Shown in pieces: positions 50,372-58,855 of a stretch of DNA of 64,000 nucleotides (position 1 is its first letter; every line of letters begins with the position of its first letter). The DNA comes from AP-15 sp963747735 (lineage in GTDB: Bacteria; Pseudomonadota; Alphaproteobacteria; ATCC43930; CGMCC-115725): contig CAVVGE010000005.1 in NCBI GenBank assembly GCA_963747735.1, positions 496,001-560,000 of the forward strand, written 5' to 3'. Both the position numbers and the translations under genes were made by a program. Below the pieces are notes generated by a model. The model ran no database searches. It had not been told where the DNA came from and worked only from the letters and a program-made list of their open reading frames with translations.

Positions 50372-50896
50372 ATGACCGCGGCCGTCTCGGCGTCCCTCTT
50401 TTTCGAGCGCGTGCTGGCACCGCATCGCAGCCTGCCGCCGCGCGGCTTTTGCCTGCTGATGCTGGGCCTCGGCCTCGTCAGCCTCGCCTACGGCATCGGT
50501 TTTGTCGCGATCGGCGCCTGGCCGGTGTTCGGCTTTTTCGGCCTCGACGTAGCGCTCGTCTATCTCGCTTTCCGCGTCAGCTACCGCAGCGCGCGGCGCA
50601 GCGAGACGATCCGCCTTGCCGGCGACGCCTTTACCGTCGAGCGCGTCGGTGTGCGCGGCCATCGCCGGCTGTGGCAGTTTCAGCCGTTCTGGCTCAGGGT
50701 CGTGCTGGAAGAGCACGCCGGCGACACCAACCGCCTCTATGTCGCCTCGCACGGGCAGAGCCTGCCGATCGCCGATTTTCTTGCCCCGGCCGGACGGCGC
50801 GAGCTGGCGGAGACGATCCGCGACGCGCTCGGGCGCTGGCGTGCCGCGCTCAACCCGGCCGCAGCGCCGCCCACTGAGCCGGCTCAAAGCGCCTGA
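50372..50896 (+). CDS. DUF2244 membrane protein
   Basis: This 174-residue protein begins with a short soluble part (FFERVLAPHRSLPPRGF), two membrane spans (CLLMLGLGLVSLAYGIGFVA and GFFGLDVALVYLAF), then RVSYRSARRSETIRLAG and a soluble beta domain with RVVLEEHAG and LPIADFLAPAGRRELAETIRDAL. This is the standard DUF2244 pattern. The function is unknown; the gene is conserved next to nth in alphaproteobacteria. The start is ATG 50372. Confidence 0.9.
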   Translation: MTAAVSASLFFERVLAPHRSLPPRGFCLLMLGLGLVSLAYGIGFVAIGAWPVFGFFGLDVALVYLAFRVSYRSARRSETIRLAGDAFTVERVGVRGHRRLWQFQPFWLRVVLEEHAGDTNRLYVASHGQSLPIADFLAPAGRRELAETIRDALGRWRAALNPAAAPPTEPAQSA

Positions 50897-50932
50897 GCCG
50901 GCCGCCGGTGAAGATCGCGGGCGAACGCCGGC

Positions 50933-51739
50933 TCAAAGGCCGAGCACCTCCCTCAGCCCGTAAAGGCCGGGCGGGCGGGAGACGACCCAGCGCGCGGCGC
51001 GCACCGCACCCTTGGCAAAGACCGCACGGTTGGTCGTGCGATGGATAAATTCGAGCCGCTCGCCGGCATGGGCGAAGATCACATGGTGGTCGCCGACCGC
51101 GTCGCCGCCGCGCAGCGCGGCAAAGCCGATATCGCCGTCGCGGCGCGCGCCGGTGATGCCGTCACGGGCGCGCTGCTCGACCTCCTCGAGCGACACCCCG
51201 CGCCCCGCCGCCGCGGCCCGGCCGAGCGCCAAGGCCGTCCCCGAAGGGGCATCCACCTTGCCGCGGTGGTGCATCTCCATGACCTCGATATCCCAATCGG
51301 GGCCGAGCCGGGCCGCCACCTCCTCGACCACGCTCAGCAGCACATTGACGCCAAGGCTCATATTCGGCGCCCATACGATCGGGATCGTCCGCGCCGCCTC
51401 GCGCACCGCATCGCCTTGCGCCTGCGACAGCCCGGTGGTGCCGACCACCATCGCCTTGCCAAGCCCGGCGGCGAGTTCGGCATGCTCGGCGGTAGCGGCG
51501 GGCGAGGTGAACTCGAGCACGACGTCGCTGGCGCGGATCAGCTTGTCGACCGCTTCGCCGACCGGGATGCCGATCCGCCCGATCCCCGCCAATTCGCCGA
51601 TATCCTGGTTGACATAGCCGCTGCCCGGCGCCTCGCTGCCGCCGGCGACGGCGCAGCCCTCGGTCGCGGCGATCTCGGCGACCAGCATCCGGCCCATCCG
51701 GCCGCCGCAGCCGACGACGCCCATCTTGGTCCTGGCCAT
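50933..51739 (-). CDS. dapB: 4-hydroxy-tetrahydrodipicolinate reductase
   Basis: This 268-residue enzyme of lysine and cell-wall diaminopimelate synthesis reduces HTPA to tetrahydrodipicolinate. It has the NAD(P) motif VVGCGGRMGRMLV, LEFTSPAAT, VVGTTGLS, APNMSLGVNVLL and the active-site stretch EMHHRGKVDAPSGTALALG. The end YGLREVLGL is typical. GGAGGCGAGC precedes the ATG at 51739. It is essential in most bacteria and looks intact. Confidence 0.97.
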   Translation of the reverse strand: MARTKMGVVGCGGRMGRMLVAEIAATEGCAVAGGSEAPGSGYVNQDIGELAGIGRIGIPVGEAVDKLIRASDVVLEFTSPAATAEHAELAAGLGKAMVVGTTGLSQAQGDAVREAARTIPIVWAPNMSLGVNVLLSVVEEVAARLGPDWDIEVMEMHHRGKVDAPSGTALALGRAAAAGRGVSLEEVEQRARDGITGARRDGDIGFAALRGGDAVGDHHVIFAHAGERLEFIHRTTNRAVFAKGAVRAARWVVSRPPGLYGLREVLGL

Positions 51740-52157
51740 GCTCGCCTCCGCATTTCGTTAACGAAACCGTTACCGATCGCCGTGCAAAACACAAGAGCGC
51801 GGCGGTGGGCGCGAGGCGCGATATTCGGTCTCGTTCGGGCCGCTAGACCACGATCCGATCAAATGTAATCGCTCGTTCTTATCGCCCCCGCGCAAGCGGG
51901 GGTCCATATGTGGACGGCCCCCGGTCTCGCAAGGGCGGTGCAGCGCGGTGGGTCTGGTCGGTTGCGGTCATATGTCCGGCCTGTATGCGCGGCGCAGTTG
52001 GCCGCTGGCCCAGATGGGTGTCGCGGATCGGGTCGCAAACAGAGTAGCGATGTCTGAGCATCACAGGACCCCACGGGCTGCTCCGATCCTCGGACTGACC
52101 GATCACCATCTTGCTGCTGTCCTCGCAAGCGCCAGGTGTGGTGGCGGGCGGCGCGGT
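51740..52157. other. Region between dapB and the IS110 gene, with a hairpin repeat
   Basis: No gene is visible. CCCCCGC-GCAA-GCGGGGG at 51885-51902 is a seven-pair hairpin of the same GC-palindrome family as other dispersed repeats here. The right part, from about 51930, is probably the non-coding 3' end of the IS110 element, but I could not fix its border because IS110 elements lack clear terminal inverted repeats. Confidence 0.5.
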
Positions 52158-52286
52158 TCAGACCGGCTGCGGCTGCCGGTAGAGCTCGCCGCTGCCGAGC
52201 ATGGCCCAGATGATGCGGGCCATTTTGTTGGCCAGCGCGACCGCCGCCAGCTTCTTGGGCTTGCGCGCCAGCAGGTTGAGCAGCCA

Positions 52287-52309
52287 GAGCCTGCCCTCGC
52301 GAAAGCGGG
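52287..52309 (+). repeat. 23-base palindromic insert 1 in the IS110 gene
   Basis: GAGCCTGCCCTCGCGAAAGC plus GGG interrupts the codons for Thr-Ser-Pro and Trp-Leu-Leu. Removing it rejoins TSPWLLNLLARK. The site is between A and GG on the plus strand. It shifts the frame. Confidence 0.8.
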
Positions 52310-52390
52310 GGGCGAGGTCTTGCCTGGCTTGGCAAAGCGGATCGTCGTGGTGGCGCCGAGCACCAGCAGTCGGCGCAAGCTCTCGTCGCC

Positions 52391-52414
52391 CCCTGCTTTC
52401 GCCAGGGGCAGGCT
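52391..52414 (-). repeat. 24-base palindromic insert 2 in the IS110 gene
   Basis: On the minus strand AGCCTGCCCCTGGCGAAAGC plus AGGG stands between the codons for ISRQ and GDESLRR. It adds eight residues (SLPLAKAG) in frame. With the next G it forms CCCCTG-GCGAAAG-CAGGGG. It has the opposite orientation to inserts 1 and 3. Confidence 0.8.
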
Positions 52415-52975
52415 TTGGCGGCTGATCGCCCCCGGCCGGCGGCGACCGCCGGTGGCGTTCTCCTTCGGGGTCAGGCCGATCCAGGCGGCAAAATGGCGGC
52501 CCGAGCGGAACAGCTTTGGCTCCGGCACCTTGAGGGCGAAGCTGACCGCGCCGACCGGCCCGACGCCGGGGATCGAGGCGAGCAGCCGGCTCCGCGGGTC
52601 GTGCCGGTGCCACGCCATGAGCCGGGCATCGATCGCCTCGAGCCTGGCGTTGAGCGCGGCGAGCTGCTCGGCCAGCTCGCGCAACAGCGCCCGTGCCAGC
52701 ACCGGCACGCCGGCCTTGTCGTCTTGGGCGCGCTGTACCAGCTCGGCCACCTTGACCGGCCCCTTGGCGGCAATCACGCCAAACTCGGCGGCATGGCCGC
52801 GCATCGCGTTGATCAGCATCGTGCGTTGTTTGACCAACAGATCGCGCACCTTGACCAGCATCAGCGCCGCTTGGTTCTCGGCGCTCTTGATCGGCACAAA
52901 GCGCATCCCCGGCCGGCTCATCGCCTCGCAGATCGCCGCCGCGTCGATCGCATCGTTCTTGCCGCGCTTGACATA

Positions 52976-52998
52976 GAGCCTGCCCCGGCGCAGGCCGG
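52976..52998 (+). repeat. 23-base palindromic insert 3 in the IS110 gene
   Basis: GAGCCTGCCCCGGCGCAGGC plus CGG stands between the codons for QYVKP and YVKRGKND, shifting the frame. The first eleven bases match insert 1 nearly exactly; the loop half differs. The site again reads A before and GG after the insert. Confidence 0.8.
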
Positions 52999-53409
52999 GG
53001 GTTTGACGTATTGCGGCGGGATCAGCACCACCTCGTGCCCTAGCCCGCGCAGCACCCGCGCCCAGTAATGCGCCGCGCCGCACGCCTCCAGCCCGATCCC
53101 AGTCGGCCCCAGCTTGGCGAAAAACCTCGTCATCTCGCCGCGCCGCAGCTGGCGGCGCAACACCGGCTCTTCGTTCTCCTCGACACCGTGAGCCTGAAAG
53201 ACATGCTTGGACGTATCCAACCCAATCCTGATAATCGTCATCGGACGGCTCCCTTGGCTGCGTTGTTTAAACACTCCACAGTCTGGCACAGCTGATGCCG
53301 TCGGGGGCCGTCCACCCCAACAGAGCTACACGCGCTGCGTATGTTGCTCTGGGTGCCCGCTTTCGTGGGCAAGACGAGAGAGCGGGCCTGATTAAAGGGA
53401 CAGATTAAA

Positions 53410-53560
53410 GGGACAGTTTACTTAATACCGGTATTGCGCCTGCGGATGAGCGCCGGTTGTCTGCTTTGAAATCAGCGCGCGGCCGGGCCGCTTTTGCCGG
53501 GGAAGCGGACGCCAGACGTGCCTTTTGAGCGCGGCCATCCCCAATAAAGTAAACTGTCCC
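53410..53560. mobile_element. 151-bp MITE-like element with 14-base perfect terminal inverted repeats
   Basis: GGGACAGTTTACTT (53410-53423) and AAGTAAACTGTCCC (53547-53560) are exact inverted copies. The inside has no gene and holds GC palindromes (GCGGCCGGGCCGC). A partial extra copy of the end, ATTAAAGGGACAG, lies just before it. GGGACAG-type ends are common in short non-autonomous elements of proteobacteria. Its right end forms the start of the frame at 53525-53854. Confidence 0.7.
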
Positions 53561-53854
53561 TGTAACCCGGCGGAAATCGCTGCGCTGCTGCACCAGGGCG
53601 AGGCGTCGTTTCGCACCGGCGACGTCGATTCGGCGCGTCTCTTCTACCGCCACGCCGCCGAGGCCGGCGACGCCCAGGCGGCGCTCAGGATGGGCGCGAC
53701 CTTCGATCCGGCGATGCTGTCACGCGGCCGGCTGCGCAACCATTTTGGCGACCGCAGCGAGGCGCGGCTCTGGTATCTGCGCGCCTACGACATGGGAGCG
53801 GCCGAAGCTGCGCACCGCCTCGCCCACCTCGCCAGGGAATCGGCGGCCCGCTAG
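53525..53854 (+). pseudogene. TPR/Sel1-like protein, 5' end replaced by the MITE-like element
   Basis: The protein-like part is EIAALLHQGEASFRTGDVDS, ARLFYRHAAEAGDAQAALRM and WYLRAYDMGAAEAAHRLAHL, two to three TPR-type helices. Similar modules form the C-terminal end of longer alphaproteobacterial proteins. The residues before it (NKVNCPC) are translated from the terminal repeat of the element, and the only start is a TTG inside the element. The original front is missing. It could still be translated as a 109-residue fusion. Confidence 0.6.
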
Positions 53855-53884
53855 CGGGCCGATGTCAAGGTGCAACCGATCACG

Positions 53885-56800
53885 CTAATGTCCGCTTGAG
53901 GAGCTGCTGGCGCTCGAGGCGTTCTCCAATTGATGGGCGGCGTTAAACTGCTGAAAGCTATTCCAAGTGTTTTGCCAAAACTGATTCCATTGGTCGCCGA
54001 GCCCGCACATCCATTGATTCCACTGGTTTTGCCACGCCTGGGGCCAATTGAACGGGTCCCAGTTACCGCCGGGCCAAGGCAGGGGCTTTGGCGGCGCCTG
54101 TCCTAGACCGGCGAGATCGACCGCGCTGATCGGGTTGCCATCGACATAGGCATAGAGGCTTTGGCCGCCGGTTTCATCGATCGGCCCGAGGCTCGGCAAA
54201 TGCGCGGCTCGTGGGTCGGCAGCGCGGGCTTGCACCGCGTTGCTTCCGAGCGCACCGGGATCGACCATGCCGGCCGTACGAAAATCGGTCAACGGCTGGT
54301 TCGCCGACATCTGGGTGATGTCGCCAAAGGGCGCAAAGCCATAGCCGCGAAAAGCCGACAACAGCGCTCCGGCCGCCAGCACCGACTGTTGTCTCGTGAC
54401 CAGGGTCTCGGGGTGGAGGTCCGCCAATGCGAGCGCGGACGGCATCATTTCGGCGCTGATGCGTTGCGCGCGAAATTCGCCGAGCGGGTCGCGCGACAGC
54501 CAGCGGCCGATACCCGGATCGTATACACGAAATTGGGTCAAATAGAGGCCGCTCGCGCCATGCAACAGCATACCGGCATAGCGGAAGTCGGTGAACGGCC
54601 CGCTCGCCGGCGTCTTGGTCGCATTGCCGTAGGGGTCGTAATCATAGGCCTGCACCATCGAGAAAACCGGGCTGGTGGCGAACACGTCGCGCACCGAGCC
54701 GAGCTGGTCCGGTCCATAGTAGAAGAGCGCCTTCGAGGACGGGGTGGTCTCGCCTTCCGGATAATATAAGCGATTGACCGTGGCTTTTCCGGACCGCGAC
54801 TGGCAGATCCGGGTGCCGCACCAGAGATAGTCTGTTGTCGCCGTCGTGCCCGATGGCGAAACATCGGTGATCGTCACCCGGCGATCGAGACCGTCATAGG
54901 TGAAGCGGGTCTTCTGCCCCGGATGGGAGGTGTAGCCGATGCCGATCAGCCGATTCTCGGCGTCCCAGCTATAGGTGCGCGCGCCGTCGGACAACAGCTC
55001 GCCATCGGCGTCGTAGGTATATCCGGCATTGGTCAGCGCGTTGACCTTGTTGACATTGAGTGCGGCGGTGCCGGAGGGGCCGGCGAGCTTGGTGATGTTG
55101 CCGGCAGCGTCGAGCGTATAGCCGAATTTGGCGCCGGATGAGGAGCCGGCGGTCAGCAGCCGGTTTTCCTTATCATAGGTGAGGCTCCAGCTTTGCAGCA
55201 GGCTGGCGCCCTTGTTCTCCTTGATCTGGGTGATCAGGTCCTCGGCCGTCGTCGTGTAGTCGAAGAGGCGTTCGCCCGTGTGCTTGTTGTCAATGCTTGC
55301 CAGCCGCCGATCCCCAGTGTTGGAGAGGTAGGACCAGGCGGTAGCGACGCTGCCGCCGCTAAGGATGCGGCTCAGCACTTGTCCGGTCTCGCCGAGATAA
55401 GCGAAGCTGAATTTGCCGAGAGCGTCGGCGTGCCCCGCCAGCCGGCCGATCGCGTCATATTGGAAGGTTTCCGACGGAGCGCCGCCGACGGCGCGTTTAA
55501 CGACCCGGCCAATAGCGTCATAGGCGTAGTCGACGGCGCTGTTCGGCAACGGTCCGCGCGCCTCCGCGAGGGCGAGCGCGCCGGGCGAGCCGACCGGCAC
55601 ATAGCTGTATCGGGTCGTGCCGGTGCCGTCGGCCATCGCCGTGAGCCGCGGGAAATCGGGATCGTAGGTAAAGGAAGCGGCGGGCGTTAGGTTCAGCGCA
55701 TTCGGATAGCTGATCTGAGCAATCAGATTGTCGAGGCCATAGGCATAGCTTCGGCTCTGGCCGAGCGCATCGGTCGATGATTTGAGCCGGTTCGTCCGTT
55801 GCTCGTATTGGAAAGTGCTCTTGGTCCCGTCGGCATAGGTCTTGACGGTCGGGCGGCTGTCTACATCGACCGCCCAGCTTGTGATGTGGCTATCCGGATC
55901 GGTGACGCTTTTGAGCGAGCCGTCCTCGAAATAGGCGTAGCTCGTCTTATGGCCGAGCGGATCGGTGACCGAGGTGAGCCGCCGGTCGGCGTCGTGGGTG
56001 TAGCTCCACACCCTCCCCCGCCGGTCCGTCATCGAGGCGAGGTCGAGCTTGTTGTAGGTGTACGCCTCGGTGGTGCCGTCGAGATAGGTCGCCTTGGTCA
56101 AACGGTCGGCCGCGTCGTAATCGTATTTGACCGTCCAGCCCTCGGAATCGGTGTAGCTCGCCACCCGGCCGGCCGAATCGTAGGTATAGCGCGCCGCAGT
56201 CTTGTCGTCGGCATTGACGACCGTGGTCGGATAGCCGAGCGAATTGTAAGAATAGCTCGTCTTCTGGCCGAGCGCGTTGGTCCCGGAGGTGAGCTGCCCG
56301 GCGGCATTGTAGGTGTAATGCGTGACCTTGCCGGCGGCGTCGGTATAAGTCAGCGGCCGGTGCTGCGAATTATAGGTGAATTTCGCGATCGTCGCGGCGC
56401 CGCTCCCGATCGCCTGCGCAATACTGGCCACATCGATCTGGTTTTTGGCATAGGCCAGCTCGGTCTGCCGACGAGCCGGATCGCTGTATTGGGTCGGATT
56501 GCCGACGCTGTTGTAATCGAGCAAGGTCAACTGGGTGACCCCGCTGTCGAGCACACGGCCGATCCCCGTCGGCATGTCGTAGGAGCCGGACTGCCCCGCC
56601 ATCAGACCGGATGATGGCTGCCCCGGATAGGTGAACCAGACCCGACCCTCCAGCGGCTGCTTGAAGCTCTCGGCGGCCTCACCTCTGACCGAGGTGTCGT
56701 CGCCGTCATGAGTAAAGTGAATGATGCGCGCGTCGGCATAATCGCAACCACCCGCTGCGGTGCAATGACCGACCGAATATTGATGCTTGTTCCAGTGAAA

Positions 56801-58852
56801 GCTGTTGCGATAGGTCAGGTATTGGTTGAACGACGGAACCGGCATGCCCTGCGGCACCTGCGCCGGCGGGTCAGAAAACGGCACTGCCGAGGCCGGCTCA
56901 AAGGTCTCTTCGCGCTCGCCAAGGCCGAGCGGGTCGATGATGTTCAAAAACCGCCGGTCGCCGGCGCCGCCTGGCCCGGTCGCCATGCCCAGCGCGAAGC
57001 GAGTGGTGCCGTAGGGCGTGGCTAGCGAAACGACCAGCGAGGCCGAGTCGTAGGTAAATCTCGAGGTCAGCCCGAGCACGTCGGTGATCGCGCTGAGCCG
57101 CCCGCTGCTATCGTAGCTTAGCCCGGCGCTGCGGCCGAACGGGTCGGTGATCTTGGTAATCAGCAGCGGAAAGCCGCTCTTTCCATAGCCGAAGCTGGTC
57201 TTGCGCCCGGTCGCATCGGTCAGCGAGATGAGCCGTATCTGCTCGTTGACCTTGCCGTAGCCGAGCGATACCGCGTTGCCTTGCGGATCGATAACCTTGC
57301 TTAGAAACACATGACGGGGAAAGGCGGCGGTGCCATCCGATTCGGCATAGATTTCCGTCGTGCCGTCGCGCAACAGGCGTTGATAGGCTATCGGGCTCTT
57401 GCTTTTCAACGTCAGCACCGAGGCGTCGTCTTCTTCGGAGGTAAAGCTGTGGCCGTCAAAGCCGGTTTGGGGGTACAGAAAGCCGTTGTTGCGGTCGTAG
57501 CGCTGAACGTTAGCGCCCGGTGCGGTCGGATCGTCCTGGACAAAGCCGAGCCAGCTCAGGGACCATTTCTGGCTGACGTTGAAATAGCCGAAATTTGCCG
57601 GCTGGCTGGCATCATATGAATCATAGAACAGCGTCACCGCGACCGGGGGGCCTTTGGGCGGCGCATAGCCGGCCGGCGTGTCGATCAGCCCGAGCGCCAC
57701 TGTCTCCTCGTTGATCCGATAGGTAGTCATCCCGTAGGAGCCGGAGCCGCCGCCGCTCCCCGGATTGGCGTAAGCCCCGCGACCGCCCGCACCCCACACT
57801 TGGCCGGCCTCGCCTGTCGCGACCTTGCGCCATGGCGCGGATTGCGCCGCGGTGGCGGGCGCCAAGAAATAGCCGCTGGCCTCGGCGTCGATCGCGGCCC
57901 GGCTGAGCCACAGGCTCTGATGCCCGAGGGTCGGATCCTGCACCTCGTAGCGTCCGTTCCTCTCGCTGACGATCGCGGCGAAATGACCAATTTTCCAATG
58001 CACGATCGACGGCACCGGCACCTTTTCGCCGGGCTTGCGGAAGACGGGATCGAGCGCTGCGTTGGCCTGCGTTGCCAATTGCCCCACCTCGGCCAAGCTC
58101 GTCCCCTTCGGCCCGGCGCGGACCTTGTTCAAAAACCTGACCTGGTCCAAGCTCGCGTGCCGGCTCAGCATCAATGCCTTGAGCGCCCGCGGCCCGCACA
58201 GATAAAGGTGCTTCGGGTCGATCTGCATGATCGTGGCGGTCTCGCGCCCGTTCAGCACCATTTCCGTCGCCGGACCGCTGATCGGTCGATCGCCGATCTC
58301 GGAAAGCACCGCCTTCAACCGATCACGAAAGCCAAAGCCGGCGTCGAGCTGCACGAGCTCGCCGACGGCGCGGTCGACGAGCGCCTTGGCGCGGAATTCG
58401 GTCGCGTCCTTGCCGTCGCGCCACGCGGTTTGCCAGGCGTCGAGCGCGCGCGAGAAATAGCCGTAATGCAGATAGTCGATGCCGAGATCGGTCAGCACCG
58501 CCGCGCGCCAGGCGGATTTGGGGTAGGCCGACAAAAACCCGGTGAGGCTCGAAAAATCGTCGGGGTTGGCGCGGCGCTCGTAGGCCGCGACCGCGCGCGC
58601 CAAGGCGTCGTCCTCGGCCGGCGTGGTCGGTCCGGTGGCGACGAGCGGCTCGGCGAGATGCGCAGCGGCGAGCTGCGCGGCAATGTCCGCCCCTGCCCGC
58701 TCGGCCACCGGCGCCTGGTCTGCGGCCGGCGCCGCTCCGGTTTGCCCGGCGGTCGGCGCCGCCACCGCAAAGGCGGCGCTCGCGAGCCAGGCGAGCAACC
58801 CGAAAGCGATGCCGCGCCCCGCTGTCAGGGAGCCTCGTGCTTTGTGCTGCAT
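53885..58852 (-). CDS. Large exported RHS-repeat protein with N-terminal C39-like peptidase domain
   Basis: This is a 1655-residue protein. Residues 1-33 are a signal peptide (GIAFGLLAWLASAAFAVAA). Residues 80-200 are helical. A C39-like cysteine-peptidase domain follows with Cys219 (LYLCGPRALKAL), His290 (WKIGHFAAIV) and Asp306 (YEVQDPTLG), in the family's order and spacing. From about 390 on come many YD/RHS repeats (YTYNAAGQLTSGTNALGQKT) and the RHS core end at 1403-1459 (RYAG...LYLTQFRVYDPGIGRWLSRDPLGE). A 105-residue insert then precedes the usual LYAYVDGNPISAVDLAG. The tail is rich in Trp, Asn and Gln. It lies three bases behind the beta-strand-repeat gene, so it is the second gene of one operon. 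It may be a secreted toxin-like or surface protein that the C39 domain processes. No immunity gene is evident downstream. Confidence 0.88.
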   Translation of the reverse strand: MQHKARGSLTAGRGIAFGLLAWLASAAFAVAAPTAGQTGAAPAADQAPVAERAGADIAAQLAAAHLAEPLVATGPTTPAEDDALARAVAAYERRANPDDFSSLTGFLSAYPKSAWRAAVLTDLGIDYLHYGYFSRALDAWQTAWRDGKDATEFRAKALVDRAVGELVQLDAGFGFRDRLKAVLSEIGDRPISGPATEMVLNGRETATIMQIDPKHLYLCGPRALKALMLSRHASLDQVRFLNKVRAGPKGTSLAEVGQLATQANAALDPVFRKPGEKVPVPSIVHWKIGHFAAIVSERNGRYEVQDPTLGHQSLWLSRAAIDAEASGYFLAPATAAQSAPWRKVATGEAGQVWGAGGRGAYANPGSGGGSGSYGMTTYRINEETVALGLIDTPAGYAPPKGPPVAVTLFYDSYDASQPANFGYFNVSQKWSLSWLGFVQDDPTAPGANVQRYDRNNGFLYPQTGFDGHSFTSEEDDASVLTLKSKSPIAYQRLLRDGTTEIYAESDGTAAFPRHVFLSKVIDPQGNAVSLGYGKVNEQIRLISLTDATGRKTSFGYGKSGFPLLITKITDPFGRSAGLSYDSSGRLSAITDVLGLTSRFTYDSASLVVSLATPYGTTRFALGMATGPGGAGDRRFLNIIDPLGLGEREETFEPASAVPFSDPPAQVPQGMPVPSFNQYLTYRNSFHWNKHQYSVGHCTAAGGCDYADARIIHFTHDGDDTSVRGEAAESFKQPLEGRVWFTYPGQPSSGLMAGQSGSYDMPTGIGRVLDSGVTQLTLLDYNSVGNPTQYSDPARRQTELAYAKNQIDVASIAQAIGSGAATIAKFTYNSQHRPLTYTDAAGKVTHYTYNAAGQLTSGTNALGQKTSYSYNSLGYPTTVVNADDKTAARYTYDSAGRVASYTDSEGWTVKYDYDAADRLTKATYLDGTTEAYTYNKLDLASMTDRRGRVWSYTHDADRRLTSVTDPLGHKTSYAYFEDGSLKSVTDPDSHITSWAVDVDSRPTVKTYADGTKSTFQYEQRTNRLKSSTDALGQSRSYAYGLDNLIAQISYPNALNLTPAASFTYDPDFPRLTAMADGTGTTRYSYVPVGSPGALALAEARGPLPNSAVDYAYDAIGRVVKRAVGGAPSETFQYDAIGRLAGHADALGKFSFAYLGETGQVLSRILSGGSVATAWSYLSNTGDRRLASIDNKHTGERLFDYTTTAEDLITQIKENKGASLLQSWSLTYDKENRLLTAGSSSGAKFGYTLDAAGNITKLAGPSGTAALNVNKVNALTNAGYTYDADGELLSDGARTYSWDAENRLIGIGYTSHPGQKTRFTYDGLDRRVTITDVSPSGTTATTDYLWCGTRICQSRSGKATVNRLYYPEGETTPSSKALFYYGPDQLGSVRDVFATSPVFSMVQAYDYDPYGNATKTPASGPFTDFRYAGMLLHGASGLYLTQFRVYDPGIGRWLSRDPLGEFRAQRISAEMMPSALALADLHPETLVTRQQSVLAAGALLSAFRGYGFAPFGDITQMSANQPLTDFRTAGMVDPGALGSNAVQARAADPRAAHLPSLGPIDETGGQSLYAYVDGNPISAVDLAGLGQAPPKPLPWPGGNWDPFNWPQAWQNQWNQWMCGLGDQWNQFWQNTWNSFQQFNAAHQLENASSASSSSSGH

Positions 58853-58855
58853 TGA

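Larger units (their letters stand above)
52158..53241 (-). mobile_element. IS110-family element: transposase gene broken by three short palindromic inserts
   Basis: The gene starts MTIIRIGLDTSKHVFQAHGV at 53241 and ends GSGELYRQPQPV at 52158. IS110 marks are the N-terminal DEDD-type domain (GLDTSK, EACGAAHYWARVLRGLGHEV, KRGKNDAIDAAAICEA) and the C-terminal Tnp20 domain (IPGVGPVGAVSFALKV, HFAAWIGLTPKEN, ISRQ, WLLNLLARKPKKLAAVALANKMARI). The frame is disrupted after QYVKP (23 bases inserted), after ISRQ (24 bases, in frame) and after GKTSP (23 bases). Without the inserts it would encode about 337 residues, the family norm. As it stands the transposase cannot be made whole. Confidence 0.88.
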
